Source of the DNA: Trinickia fusca
GTDB lineage: Bacteria > Pseudomonadota > Gammaproteobacteria > Burkholderiales > Burkholderiaceae
Length of the DNA: 64,000 bases
Direction of reading: 5' to 3'
NCBI RefSeq assembly: GCF_003628145.1
Contig: NZ_RBZV01000009.1
Span: forward strand, 1-64,000
Within the stretch, counting starts at the first letter, position 1, and each line of letters opens with the position of its first letter. The position numbers and the translations under genes are program-made. A model generated the notes under the pieces. That model was not told where the DNA came from. It saw only the letters and a program-made list of their open reading frames with translations, and did no database searches. This document shows positions 35,893-43,981 of the stretch, one piece after another.

Positions 35893-37011
35893 ATGGCACT
35901 CGAACCCTTCATCAATTCCCAACCGTTCACGTTCGGCGTCGAACTCGAAATTCAGGTCGTCAACACGCACGACTACGACCTGACGAAAGCGGCCTCAGAC
36001 CTCATGCGGCTCGTCAAAGACCAGAAAATTCCGGGCAACATCACGCCCGAAATCACGGAAAGCATGATCGAGCTGTCGACGGGCATCTGCACGTCGCACG
36101 AAGAAGCCCTGTCGCAGCTACGCGCCATTCGTGACACGCTCGTGTCGGCGGCCGATCACCTCAACGTCGGACTGTGCGGCGGCGGCACGCATGCTTTTCA
36201 GCAGTGGAGCGAGCGGCAGATCTTCGACTCGCCTCGCTTTCAATACCTTTCGGAGCTCTACGGGTATCTCGCCAAGCAGTTCACGGTGTTCGGCCAGCAC
36301 GTGCATATCGGCTGCCCCGATCCCGACAGCGCGCTGTTCCTGCTGCACGCGATGTCGCGTTTCATTCCGCATTTCATCGCGTTGTCGGCTTCGTCGCCGT
36401 TCGTCCAAGGGGTCGACACCGGGTTTCACTCGGCGCGCCTCAATTCGGTGTTCGCGTTTCCGCTGTCGGGACGCGCCCCGTTCGTGCTGACCTGGGACGG
36501 TTTCGAGGAGTACTTCTCGAAGATGGTGGCGACGGGCGTCGTCAACAGCATGAAGGATTTTTACTGGGACATCCGGCCCAAGCCCGGCTTCGGCACGATC
36601 GAAGTGCGCGTGATGGACACGCCGCTATCGGTCGATCGCGCAGCGGCCATCGCGTGCTACATCCAGACGCTTGCTCGCCATCTGCTCGTCGACAAACCGT
36701 TGATGCCGAAGGAAGACGACTATCTCGTCTACACATTCAACCGTTTCGAAGCATGCCGTTTCGGTTTGGGCGGAACCTGCATCAATCCTCAGACCGGTGA
36801 GCGACACACGATTTTCGAGGACATCCTCGAAACGCTCGATGTGATTGCACCGCATGCCGACGAACTCGGTTCGCGGGCGGCTTTGGCCGAGATCGGCGCG
36901 ATCGCGCGCGAGCAAATGAACGATGCGACTTGGCTACGCGGCGTGTTCGACAAAGAGAAGTCGCTGCATGAAGCCGTACGTCAGCAATGCGTGCAGTGGC
37001 GCAGCCTTTAG
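35893..37011 (+). CDS. ybdK: YbdK-type glutamate-cysteine ligase family protein (GCS2)
   Basis: 372 residues, the same length as E. coli YbdK, a carboxylate-amine ligase with weak glutamate-cysteine ligase activity. Family marks: [45 protein letters not shown], and [23 protein letters not shown] precedes the ATG. It appears co-transcribed with the antiporter. The physiological substrate is uncertain, since a true GshA is encoded at 11221. The gene ends exactly where the right oriC arm begins. Confidence 0.92.
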   Translation: MALEPFINSQPFTFGVELEIQVVNTHDYDLTKAASDLMRLVKDQKIPGNITPEITESMIELSTGICTSHEEALSQLRAIRDTLVSAADHLNVGLCGGGTHAFQQWSERQIFDSPRFQYLSELYGYLAKQFTVFGQHVHIGCPDPDSALFLLHAMSRFIPHFIALSASSPFVQGVDTGFHSARLNSVFAFPLSGRAPFVLTWDGFEEYFSKMVATGVVNSMKDFYWDIRPKPGFGTIEVRVMDTPLSVDRAAAIACYIQTLARHLLVDKPLMPKEDDYLVYTFNRFEACRFGLGGTCINPQTGERHTIFEDILETLDVIAPHADELGSRAALAEIGAIAREQMNDATWLRGVFDKEKSLHEAVRQQCVQWRSL

Positions 37012-37555
37012 GTTTTTTACTGTTTACACGTATACAAACATAGTAGTAGTTAACAATTGGCCCCCTCGGCTGTGGAAAACGTCAGATTTCTCTGCTGCGT
37101 CAAGGGCATGCGTAAACGATAACCGCGTGGGTCGACGGTGCGCAGCGCGTGCATGGAAAGGACAACTCGTCGCGCATCGTTTTTGTCGTCAGCGTTATCA
37201 AAAATTGCCGCACAATCATCTTGCGTAGTTATACAGGGGTTATCCACAGCGTTTTCCAAATAACTTAGCTGTACGATTCTCCGCTCTCGCTTAAAATGGC
37301 GCGTCTGTCGCGTCGGGTCATACGGACAACTTCGCTTTCGGGGTATAAGGCGGGGTTGGTGGTGAGCGAAGTCGACTCGTCAGACAAACACGACTTAAGC
37401 CTATCGAGCGGAGCGCTTTGAAATAGTAAAATCGGCCCGCTCAACGAAGGGGCAAGTCATCCCACGGCGGCTGCCGGCGCGTCGCGAGGCATAGGACGTG
37501 CGGGCAACCGAATCAGCAGCGGCATGCTGTCAATGCGAAATAGCGAAGAAAGACT
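37012..37555. other. Long intergenic region containing the right oriC arm and the marR promoter region
   Basis: 544 bp. The left half carries the inverted oriC module and two further DnaA-box-like sequences. The right half (about 37260-37555) has AT-rich patches such as CTTAAAATGG and GAAATAGTAAAATC and probably holds the marR promoter; no clear -35/-10 pair is claimed. Confidence 0.6.
37020..37260 (-). other. oriC: Proposed oriC, right arm (inverted copy of the left arm)
   Basis: Read on the minus strand: box TTTTCCACA (37079-37071), a 14-nt spacer, TTGTTAAC (37056-37049), TACTACTA (37048-37041), then AT-rich TGTTTGTATACGTG. Outside it lie a perfect TTATCCACA (37240-37248, plus strand) and TTTTCCAAA (37252-37260, one mismatch). 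Relative to the left arm, box orientation, spacer length (14) and the TTGTTAACT-N-CTACTA block (15 of 16 identical) are the same. The outer perfect box is 161 bp away here and about 170-180 bp in the left arm. Confidence 0.65.
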
Positions 37556-38200
37556 ATGAGCGAAGGTGTATACGGAGAGCAGGCGACCGGGCGCGTGACC
37601 CACAGCCTGCTACGGTTAAGCACGGCGATGCGCAGCCAGGCGTGGGAGTGGGCGGAAAGTGCGGGGCTGACGCCGACTCAAGGTGAGATTCTCGTCTTGC
37701 TCATGCAGCGTAAGTCCCCGATGCGGCTTGGCGAAATCGCGCGCGAGACGGCATTGACGGCCGCTACGACGAGCGATGCGGTCAGCACGCTCGAGGCGAA
37801 GGGCCTCGTCGAAAAGCGCCGCGCGCTCGACGACGGCCGCGCACTGGCGGTGCGGCTCACGGCACGCGGTCGTACCGCGGCCAAGCGCGCACTGCAATGG
37901 CCCGACTTCCTGACTGAAGCAATCGGCACGTTGCGTGACGAAGAGCAGGCTGTGTTCTATCGCATGCTGCTCAAGATGATTCGCCAACTGCAGGTGCAGG
38001 GCGATATCCCGGCGCACCGCATGTGTGTGACGTGTACGCACTTCGAGCCGAGCAAGAACCCGAAGAAGACGCCGCATTACTGCAACGCGTTGAAGCTGTC
38101 GTTCGGCGATGCCGAACTGCGTCTCGATTGCTCGCTGCACGAGGAAGGCGACCTGACGACGCAGAAGAAGACCTGGAAGATCTTCGCGCAACAGGGCTGA
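37556..38200 (+). CDS. MarR-family regulator with a C-terminal four-cysteine segment
   Basis: 214 residues. MarR winged helix at about 40-105 (LTPTQGEILVLLMQ, LGEIARETALTAATTSDAVSTLEAKGLVEKRRALDDGRA). Unlike ordinary MarR proteins (about 140-160 residues) it carries an extra tail with four cysteines, C157-X2-C160-X15-C176-X15-C192, which could bind a metal or iron-sulfur cluster or act as a redox switch. It is the first gene to the right of the proposed origin. Targets are unknown; the nearby amidotransferase gene (148 bp downstream) is one possibility. Confidence 0.88.
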   Translation: MSEGVYGEQATGRVTHSLLRLSTAMRSQAWEWAESAGLTPTQGEILVLLMQRKSPMRLGEIARETALTAATTSDAVSTLEAKGLVEKRRALDDGRALAVRLTARGRTAAKRALQWPDFLTEAIGTLRDEEQAVFYRMLLKMIRQLQVQGDIPAHRMCVTCTHFEPSKNPKKTPHYCNALKLSFGDAELRLDCSLHEEGDLTTQKKTWKIFAQQG

Positions 38201-38348
38201 AGCCCGTTTGGGACGTTTGAGCGCGCATCGCACGGATTGCGCGAATGCCTCTCGTTTTTGCAGTCTTCGCATGACGCAAGCGAATCCGGATTCGTCGTTT
38301 GCCGTCGCTGAAGGCCCTGTTCCCGCTCATCCTTGAGGATCAGCATCG

Positions 38349-39065
38349 ATGAATCGCGAAGTGCTCGCTATCCGTCATGTGCATTTCGAGGACCTCGGTA
38401 GTCTCGAGCAGGTGCTCGGCGAGCGGGCCTGCCCCGTGCGCTACCTCGACGTCGGCCTTGGTCGACTCGATGCGCCGAACCCGGAAGGGCCCGCGCTCGT
38501 CGTCGTACTGGGCGGGCCGATCGGCGCGACGGACGATGCGGCTTATCCGACGTTGAAGCCGCTCGTCGCGTTTCTCGAAAAGCGCATTGCGGCCGGACTG
38601 CCGACGCTTGGCATCTGTCTTGGCGCACAGCTGATTGCGCGTGTGCTCGGCGCACGCGTTTATTCAGCAGGCCGTAAGGAAATCGGCTGGGCTCCGCTCA
38701 CGTTGACCGAGGCAGGCCGCGCCTCGCCGGTCAGGCATCTCGATGGCGCGCATACGTCGATGCTGCATTGGCATGGCGATACGTTCGACTTGCCTGTCGA
38801 TGCCGTACGGCTTGCTTCGACGCCGGTTTGCGAGAACCAGGCATTTTCGTGGGGGGCCCACGTGATGGGCTTTCAGTGCCACCCTGAGATTCGTGGCGAG
38901 CGGTTCGAGCGCTGGCTCATCGGTCATGCACACGAGATCGTTGCCGAGGGGCTCGATGCGGAGCAGTTGCGGGCCGATACCGTGCGTTTTGCGCCGGCGC
39001 TCGAGACGCAAGCCCGCAGCGTGTTCGCGCAATGGCTCGATACGCTCCCGACCACATGCTCATAA
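38349..39065 (+). CDS. Class I glutamine amidotransferase (GMP synthase-like domain protein)
   Basis: 238 residues, a stand-alone GATase1 domain. Nucleophile elbow GICLGAQ (cysteine about residue 84), oxyanion segment LGGPIGATDD, and the His-Glu pair in FQCHPEI near residue 180. Such proteins (YfeJ-like) release ammonia from glutamine or hydrolyse gamma-glutamyl compounds; no synthetase partner is encoded beside it. Start ATG 38349 is preceded by TGAGGATCAGC. A strong terminator (39161-39190) follows. Confidence 0.9.
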   Translation: MNREVLAIRHVHFEDLGSLEQVLGERACPVRYLDVGLGRLDAPNPEGPALVVVLGGPIGATDDAAYPTLKPLVAFLEKRIAAGLPTLGICLGAQLIARVLGARVYSAGRKEIGWAPLTLTEAGRASPVRHLDGAHTSMLHWHGDTFDLPVDAVRLASTPVCENQAFSWGAHVMGFQCHPEIRGERFERWLIGHAHEIVAEGLDAEQLRADTVRFAPALETQARSVFAQWLDTLPTTCS

Positions 39066-39077
39066 CAGCGGCGCGAC

Positions 39078-39136
39078 GTACGATTTCGTTCGGACAACGT
39101 TGAAACCGGACATCGTCCGCGTGTACGATTTCGTTC
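39078..39136 (+). repeat. 14-bp direct repeat GTACGATTTCGTTC
   Basis: Identical copies at 39078-39091 and 39123-39136 (45 bp start to start), in the gap between the amidotransferase stop and its terminator. May be paired protein-binding sites or a remnant duplication. Confidence 0.6.
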
Positions 39137-39160
39137 TGTGACACGTTAGGTCACAGTCGA

Positions 39161-39190
39161 CGCGGCGCCCACACGGGCGCCGCGTTTTCT
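39161..39190 (+). terminator. Rho-independent terminator after the amidotransferase gene
   Basis: Perfect 10-bp stem CGCGGCGCCC (39161-39170) with GGGCGCCGCG (39175-39184), 4-nt loop ACAC, followed by TTTTCT. Confidence 0.88.
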
Positions 39191-39278
39191 ATCCCGCGAT
39201 CGAAAACGGAAAACGCGCGTACGCGCGGCGAACGTTCAGCGCCTGAGGCGGCAAGAAAGTTTTTCAGAGGATTCGTCG

Positions 39279-39746
39279 ATGAGTTCACGCAAGTTGGTCG
39301 TGCGTCGTTCCGGTGTGCATGGCAAGGGCGTGTTTGCCGTTGCGCCGATCAAGGCCGGCGAGCGTTTGCTGGAATACCGGGGCGAGCGGATTTCGTGGAA
39401 GGAGGCGTTGCGGCGTCATCCGCACAATCCTGATGATCCGAATCACACGTTCTATTTCGCGCTCGAGGACGGCCGCGTCATCGACGGTAAAGTGAACGGC
39501 AACAGTGCTCGCTGGATCAACCATTCATGCGCGCCGAACTGCGAGGCCGAGGAAGTGGAGGGGCGCGTGTTCATTCATGCGCTGCGCGACATTTCCACGG
39601 AAGAGGAGCTCTTTTACGACTACGGGCTCGTCATCGACGCACGCTACACGAAGAAGCTGAAAGAGGAATATGCGTGCCGCTGTGGTGCGCGCAAGTGCCG
39701 CGGCACGATGCTCGCGCCCAAACGCAACGGCAAGGCGGCGAGCTAA
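39279..39746 (+). CDS. Bacterial SET-domain protein lysine methyltransferase
   Basis: 155 residues consisting of a compact SET domain plus a post-SET cysteine motif. SAM/active-site marks: GVHGKGVFA (11-19), RWINHSCAPNC (78-88), and ELFYDYG (110-116) with the catalytic tyrosine. The tail CRCGARKC (133-140) plus C88 would bind zinc as in eukaryotic SET enzymes. It should methylate a lysine in some protein; the target is unknown. SET enzymes are typical of eukaryotic chromatin but occur in scattered bacteria, so an ancient transfer is plausible. Codon use does not look foreign. Confidence 0.92.
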   Translation: MSSRKLVVRRSGVHGKGVFAVAPIKAGERLLEYRGERISWKEALRRHPHNPDDPNHTFYFALEDGRVIDGKVNGNSARWINHSCAPNCEAEEVEGRVFIHALRDISTEEELFYDYGLVIDARYTKKLKEEYACRCGARKCRGTMLAPKRNGKAAS

Positions 39747-39783
39747 TCTCGCGGCAAGCGTCTTGCCGCGGTTTCTCGGGTTG

Positions 39784-41304
39784 TCAGAGGTCTAGCGGTA
39801 CGCGCCGCGTAGGCTTGTCGAGGCGATCGCGAGCGGGTTCGGCTGGTTGCGCGTCGGGCGCATCCGAGGTGCGCGCGGCGAGCGGCAGCCGCAGGATGAA
39901 GCGCGCGCCGCCACCGACGGCGTCTGCGTACTGCACGCTGCCACTGTGCAGCACCATGATGTCGTGCACGATCGCCAGGCCGAGGCCCGCTCCGCCGTCC
40001 ACGTCGCCGCTCACCGATGTTTGCCGGTCGCCGCGGAAAAAGCGCTTGAAGAGATCCGCTTGCAGTGCGACCGGTACGCCCGCACCGTTATCCTCCACGA
40101 CGATTTCGGCGAGCGCGATCCCGCTTTCCGTCCTCGTCTTCGACACGCTGACAGTCACGCGAGCGCTTTCCGCACAGGCGGAGGGCGCGTACTTCAATGC
40201 GTTGTCGAGCAAGTTGGCGATGACTTCACGCAGGAGTACCGCGTTGCCGCGCGCGATCAGAGGACTGTCGTTGGCCGGATCGTCGAGGCGCTGAAAGCCC
40301 AGATCGACATGCGCGGCCAATGCGCGCGGCACCCACTCGGCCCCCGTTTCGAACGCTAGCGCGGCGATGTCGATGTCGGTAAAACGCGCCGCCTGCGTAC
40401 CCGGCTCCGCACGAGCGAGCGAGAGCAACTGATTCGACAGGCGAACCGCGCGATCGGCTGCCGCGCGCAGCTCGTGCACGGCAGCCAGCGTCTGCGCCGC
40501 ATCGCGCGCACAGGCGGCCTGTTCGGCGTGCAGCTTGACGGCCGTCAGCGGGGTGCGCAGCTGATGAGCGGCATCGGCGATGAACTTGCGCTGTGCGTCG
40601 ACGGCCGTCTTGAGGCGCTCGAGCAGCGCATTGAGCGCGCTCGTGAGCGGACGGATCTCGATCGGCACGTAGGTTTCGTCGACGGGCTCGAGCGATGTGT
40701 GTGTCTGTCGGTTCAGGGAATCGGCGAGCGCCGTGAGCGGATTGAGCTGCTGATTGACGACGCGCCAGACGATACCCCACCCGGCAAGCAGCAAGAGCAG
40801 CAACGGCATCATGATCGCGACGAGGAATTCGGCCGCGATGCGGTATCGGTGCCGCAGCGGCTGCGCGACTTCGACGATCATCGGATTGCCGCGCGGCTGA
40901 GTCACGCGCACCTGGGCGACGCGCACGTGCATGTCGCGATGGAGGGTCTCGAAGATATAGGCGAAGCGCATGTGCCGCACGCCTGTGCCGAACAGCGGCA
41001 GCTTCGGGTCGCCTGCGATTTCATGCTCGCCGTCGCTGATGCGATAAATGAGGTGCTCGGTCGGATCCGAGAACATCGCTTGCGCAAGCGGTGGCACGGT
41101 GACGGGCGCATTGGGGCCGGCGATCTGTATCTGCTTCGAGATGGCGGTGGCCAGATCGGCGAGCGAGCGGTCGATGACGTGCTGCGTGTACTGCCACGCG
41201 AGCCAATAGGCGATGAGCCCGCTCATCAGGGCGAGCAACGACAGCGGAGCGGCAAGCCGCCGCAGAAGCGAACGGCGTAGGCTGGTCGCGCTAGCGTGGG
41301 GCAT
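39784..41304 (-). CDS. Sensor histidine kinase (TctE/QseC type)
   Basis: 506 residues in the inner membrane. First membrane segment at about 18-38, periplasmic 2CSK_N-type sensor region (FAYIFETLHRDMHVRVAQV), second membrane segment near 165-185, then HAMP, phosphoacceptor box (DAAHQLRTPLTAVKLHAEQ) and HATPase with N and G boxes (LLDNALKYAP, GAGLGLAIVHDI). ATG 41304 is chosen; a TTG two codons upstream is also possible. It works with the response regulator upstream. No tricarboxylate-transport genes adjoin, so the signal is unknown. Confidence 0.93.
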   Translation of the reverse strand: MPHASATSLRRSLLRRLAAPLSLLALMSGLIAYWLAWQYTQHVIDRSLADLATAISKQIQIAGPNAPVTVPPLAQAMFSDPTEHLIYRISDGEHEIAGDPKLPLFGTGVRHMRFAYIFETLHRDMHVRVAQVRVTQPRGNPMIVEVAQPLRHRYRIAAEFLVAIMMPLLLLLLAGWGIVWRVVNQQLNPLTALADSLNRQTHTSLEPVDETYVPIEIRPLTSALNALLERLKTAVDAQRKFIADAAHQLRTPLTAVKLHAEQAACARDAAQTLAAVHELRAAADRAVRLSNQLLSLARAEPGTQAARFTDIDIAALAFETGAEWVPRALAAHVDLGFQRLDDPANDSPLIARGNAVLLREVIANLLDNALKYAPSACAESARVTVSVSKTRTESGIALAEIVVEDNGAGVPVALQADLFKRFFRGDRQTSVSGDVDGGAGLGLAIVHDIMVLHSGSVQYADAVGGGARFILRLPLAARTSDAPDAQPAEPARDRLDKPTRRVPLDL

Positions 41305-41400
41305 GTTCAATCAGAACAAAGTGAAAAACGCGAAGCGCGGGAGCGTTCGCGCAACAAGCCGGCGTAGGCCCGCCGGCTTGTGCTGACCAAGCGCCTGTCG

Positions 41401-42087
41401 TTAGGACGACTGGCGGATTTCCTGCAACAGATAACCGAAGCCGCGCACCGTGACGATTTCGACGCGGCAGTTCTCGAGTTTCTTGCGCACGCGGTGCACG
41501 TAGACCTCGATGGCGGTATCGCCGAGATCGCCGCCGAAATGCGTCAGGTGATCCTGCAATTGGGCTTTGCTGACGACGCGGCCGTGGCGCAGCAGCAGCA
41601 TTTCGAGGACCGCGAACTCACGCGGCGACAGCTCGAGCGCCTTGTCTTCGTTGAAGATGCGGCGATCGACGCCGGACAGACGCACGCCGCCCAACGATAC
41701 TTCGGGGCGCGGCATGTCGCTATGCGGACCGCTGCGGCGCATGACCGCGCGGATGCGCGCTTCGAGTTCGGCGGGCTCGAACGGCTTGAGCATGTAGTCG
41801 TCGGCGCCGGCGTTCAGGCCTTGCACGCGATCATTGAGTTCGTCGCGTGCCGTCAGCACGATCACCGGCGTGTGACGGTTGCTCTGGCGAAAGCGCGAGA
41901 GCAACGTCATGCCGTCGATGCCGGGCAAGCCGAGGTCGAGGATCACGAGCTCGTGGCGGTTTTGCGTGAGGGCCTGCTCGGCGAAGATGCCGTCGTGCAC
42001 CATGTCGACGGTGAAACCGGCTTGTTCGAGGCTGCTTTGAATGCCGCGCGCGATGGGGCGGTCGTCTTCAATCAGAAGGAGTCGCAT
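41401..42087 (-). CDS. OmpR/PhoB-family response regulator (TctD/QseB type)
   Basis: 228 residues. Receiver domain with acidic pocket E7-D8-D9, phosphoacceptor D51 and the lysine in MLKPFEP; C-terminal winged helix (ELSPREFAVLEMLLLRHGRVVSKAQL ... VYVHRVRKKLE). It precedes the kinase gene by 96 bp; that gap holds a hairpin (AAGCCGGCG ... CGCCGGCTT, about 41358-41384) lacking a T-tract. Targets unknown. Confidence 0.95.
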   Translation of the reverse strand: MRLLLIEDDRPIARGIQSSLEQAGFTVDMVHDGIFAEQALTQNRHELVILDLGLPGIDGMTLLSRFRQSNRHTPVIVLTARDELNDRVQGLNAGADDYMLKPFEPAELEARIRAVMRRSGPHSDMPRPEVSLGGVRLSGVDRRIFNEDKALELSPREFAVLEMLLLRHGRVVSKAQLQDHLTHFGGDLGDTAIEVYVHRVRKKLENCRVEIVTVRGFGYLLQEIRQSS

Positions 42088-42254
42088 GGAATTCGCTCAA
42101 GTACAATGGGTTACGCATTTCTAGCACGCCGCACGGCAGCCGGCACACGATTCGCCCTGCCGGCACGCGATTCGCCGGTGCCCCGTCGCCACACGGCAGG
42201 CGGGCAGTCACAAGAAAAACTCCGGCAGGTAGCCATCCAGGCAATCACGAAACC

Positions 42255-42491
42255 ATGTCCGAGATCACGATCAACGAACTAGAAGCCGCGATCAACTTCT
42301 GGCGCAGCCGCTCACCTTCGAGCGGCGACGAGCTTAGCTTGTGCAAAGAGGCGAGCGCGCTCTCCAAGCCGTATGCGCTGATGATTGTACAGCGTCGGAC
42401 GACTCTGCCGTCGGACGGGCTCGAGCCCGGCGCGCGCGCTGCATGGGAAGCGTACGTGCGTGAGAAGAGCGGCGGCAACGGGCAGGCTTGA
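42255..42491 (+). CDS. DUF3717 domain protein
   Basis: 78 residues, cytoplasmic, starting MSEITINELEAAINFWRS with LSLCKEASALSKPYALMIVQRRTTLP in the middle and a conserved-looking AWEAYV near the end. I recognise this as the small DUF3717 family typical of Burkholderiales; its function is unknown. It lies alone between the two-component genes and phhB, in opposite orientation to both. Confidence 0.85.
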   Translation: MSEITINELEAAINFWRSRSPSSGDELSLCKEASALSKPYALMIVQRRTTLPSDGLEPGARAAWEAYVREKSGGNGQA

Positions 42492-42518
42492 TCGGCATGC
42501 TTTCCGGCTTGGCGCCGG

Positions 42519-42824
42519 TCAGCCGCGCTGCATCGCTTTCGCCACCTCGTCGATGAAGCGTGCGAGCGCAATGTCGCGCTCGGTGACGCCGTTCGCGTCG
42601 TGCGTCGTCAACGTGATTTCGACGGTGTGATAGACGTTGAACCACTCGGGATGGTGATTCATCTCTTGTGCCTTGATCGCGATGCGCGTCATGAAGCCGA
42701 ACGCCTCATTGAAATCGGCGAACTTCAAATGGCGGAAGATCGCATCGCGGCCCGTGACGGCTTGCCAGCCATGCAGTTGAGCGAGTTGTGTCGTGCGTTC
42801 TTCGGAAGTCAGTTTATGGATCAT
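42519..42824 (-). CDS. phhB: Pterin-4a-carbinolamine dehydratase
   Basis: 101 residues. Regenerates the tetrahydropterin cofactor after phenylalanine hydroxylation. Signature [30 protein letters not shown] has the catalytic histidine pair and the second histidine. The start [11 protein letters not shown] is preceded by AGAGGTG; an in-frame ATG at 42908 lies too far upstream. Follows phhA by 121 bp on the same strand, as in other phhAB operons. Confidence 0.95.
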   Translation of the reverse strand: MIHKLTSEERTTQLAQLHGWQAVTGRDAIFRHLKFADFNEAFGFMTRIAIKAQEMNHHPEWFNVYHTVEITLTTHDANGVTERDIALARFIDEVAKAMQRG

Positions 42825-42945
42825 CGTGTCACCTCTGTTGGCCGCAGGGGGCAGCGCCGCCGCGCCATGAGCGCAGGCGGCGCGAAGCCGTTTGGCCAAT
42901 TCTTCCACAGATGGCGACGCACCGCTCCAGGACTCGCATTAAGCA

Positions 42946-43842
42946 TCAGATGTCGCCGTCGGCGAGCCATCCTTCACGCGTGCCGCGCGTGACGACGATG
43001 TCGAGGTCGAGCACGTCGCCGGCCGCGAAGGCGGGCGCACCGGTCAGTTTCTCGACGAGCGGCGCGAACTCGAGCCGCGCGACGTCGAACAGCTGCTCGA
43101 AGTCGTCGATGACGAAGTACGTCTTCTGGAACGTGTCGATGCGATAGCGCGTACGCATCACGCGTTCGAGATCGAAGCCGATGCGGTTCGGCGCCGCGCT
43201 TTGCTGACTGTACAGCGTCTCGCCTTTGCTCGAGACGATGCCCGCGCCGTAGATGCGCACGCCGTTCGCGCTTGCCGCATCGCGAATCAGCCCGAACTCC
43301 ACCGTGTACCAGTACAGCCGGGCGAACAGCGCCACGGCATCGGCGTCGCCAGCCGCGAACGCGAGCGCGGCGCGGCCGTAGGCGTGCATGTAGTCGGCGA
43401 AATGCGGATTGATCAGCAGCGGCACATGACCGAACAGATCATGGAAACAGTCGGGCTCCTGCAGGTAGTCGAGCTGGTCGGGGCGGCGCATCCACCAGGT
43501 GACCGGAAAGCGCCGGTTCGCAAGGTGCTCGAAGAACACGCCTTCGGGCACGAGGCCCGGCACCGCGACGATCTCCCAGCCCGTCGCGGGCCGCAACTGA
43601 CGGTTGATCGCTTCGAACGACGGCACGCGGTTGGCCGGCAACTCCAGAAGCGCGAGACCGTCGAGAAATTCATTGCAGACGCGGCCTTTGAGCAGCGCGG
43701 CCTGGCGCGCGAACAGCTGGCTCCAGACCGCGTGATCGACTTCGCCATAGTGCGACAGCGGTTGATCGATCGTGAAATCGGGGCGCGTGGTCAAGCCTGC
43801 GTCGAACTGTTCTTTCAGTTTGGCGGTGGAGGCAGGGGACAT
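42946..43842 (-). CDS. phhA: Phenylalanine-4-hydroxylase
   Basis: 298 residues; converts phenylalanine to tyrosine with O2 and tetrahydropterin. The non-haem iron ligands are visible: two histidines in EPDCFHDLFGHVPLL and the glutamate in YWYTVEFGLI. The bacterial single-domain form without the regulatory ACT domain, of usual length. ATG 43842 (MSPASTAKLKEQF) is preferred over an upstream ATG at 43944. It is divergent from an Lrp-type regulator that probably controls it. Confidence 0.96.
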   Translation of the reverse strand: MSPASTAKLKEQFDAGLTTRPDFTIDQPLSHYGEVDHAVWSQLFARQAALLKGRVCNEFLDGLALLELPANRVPSFEAINRQLRPATGWEIVAVPGLVPEGVFFEHLANRRFPVTWWMRRPDQLDYLQEPDCFHDLFGHVPLLINPHFADYMHAYGRAALAFAAGDADAVALFARLYWYTVEFGLIRDAASANGVRIYGAGIVSSKGETLYSQQSAAPNRIGFDLERVMRTRYRIDTFQKTYFVIDDFEQLFDVARLEFAPLVEKLTGAPAFAAGDVLDLDIVVTRGTREGWLADGDI

Positions 43843-43981
43843 GATCGGGTTCTTGCAATCGAGGTGGGATTGAATGCAAGTGTAGAGCGGCTTCGATGCG
43901 TGAAGGGCGCATAGTTGGCTTTTTATGATAGTTGTATGCGACAATCACGCATCAAAATGAATTTTGACGCGAGAAATAATC

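Noticed and set aside
41358-41384. Hairpin AAGCCGGCG...CGCCGGCTT between response regulator and kinase genes
   Set aside because: Good stem but no T-tract on either strand, and both genes should be co-transcribed, so not called a terminator.
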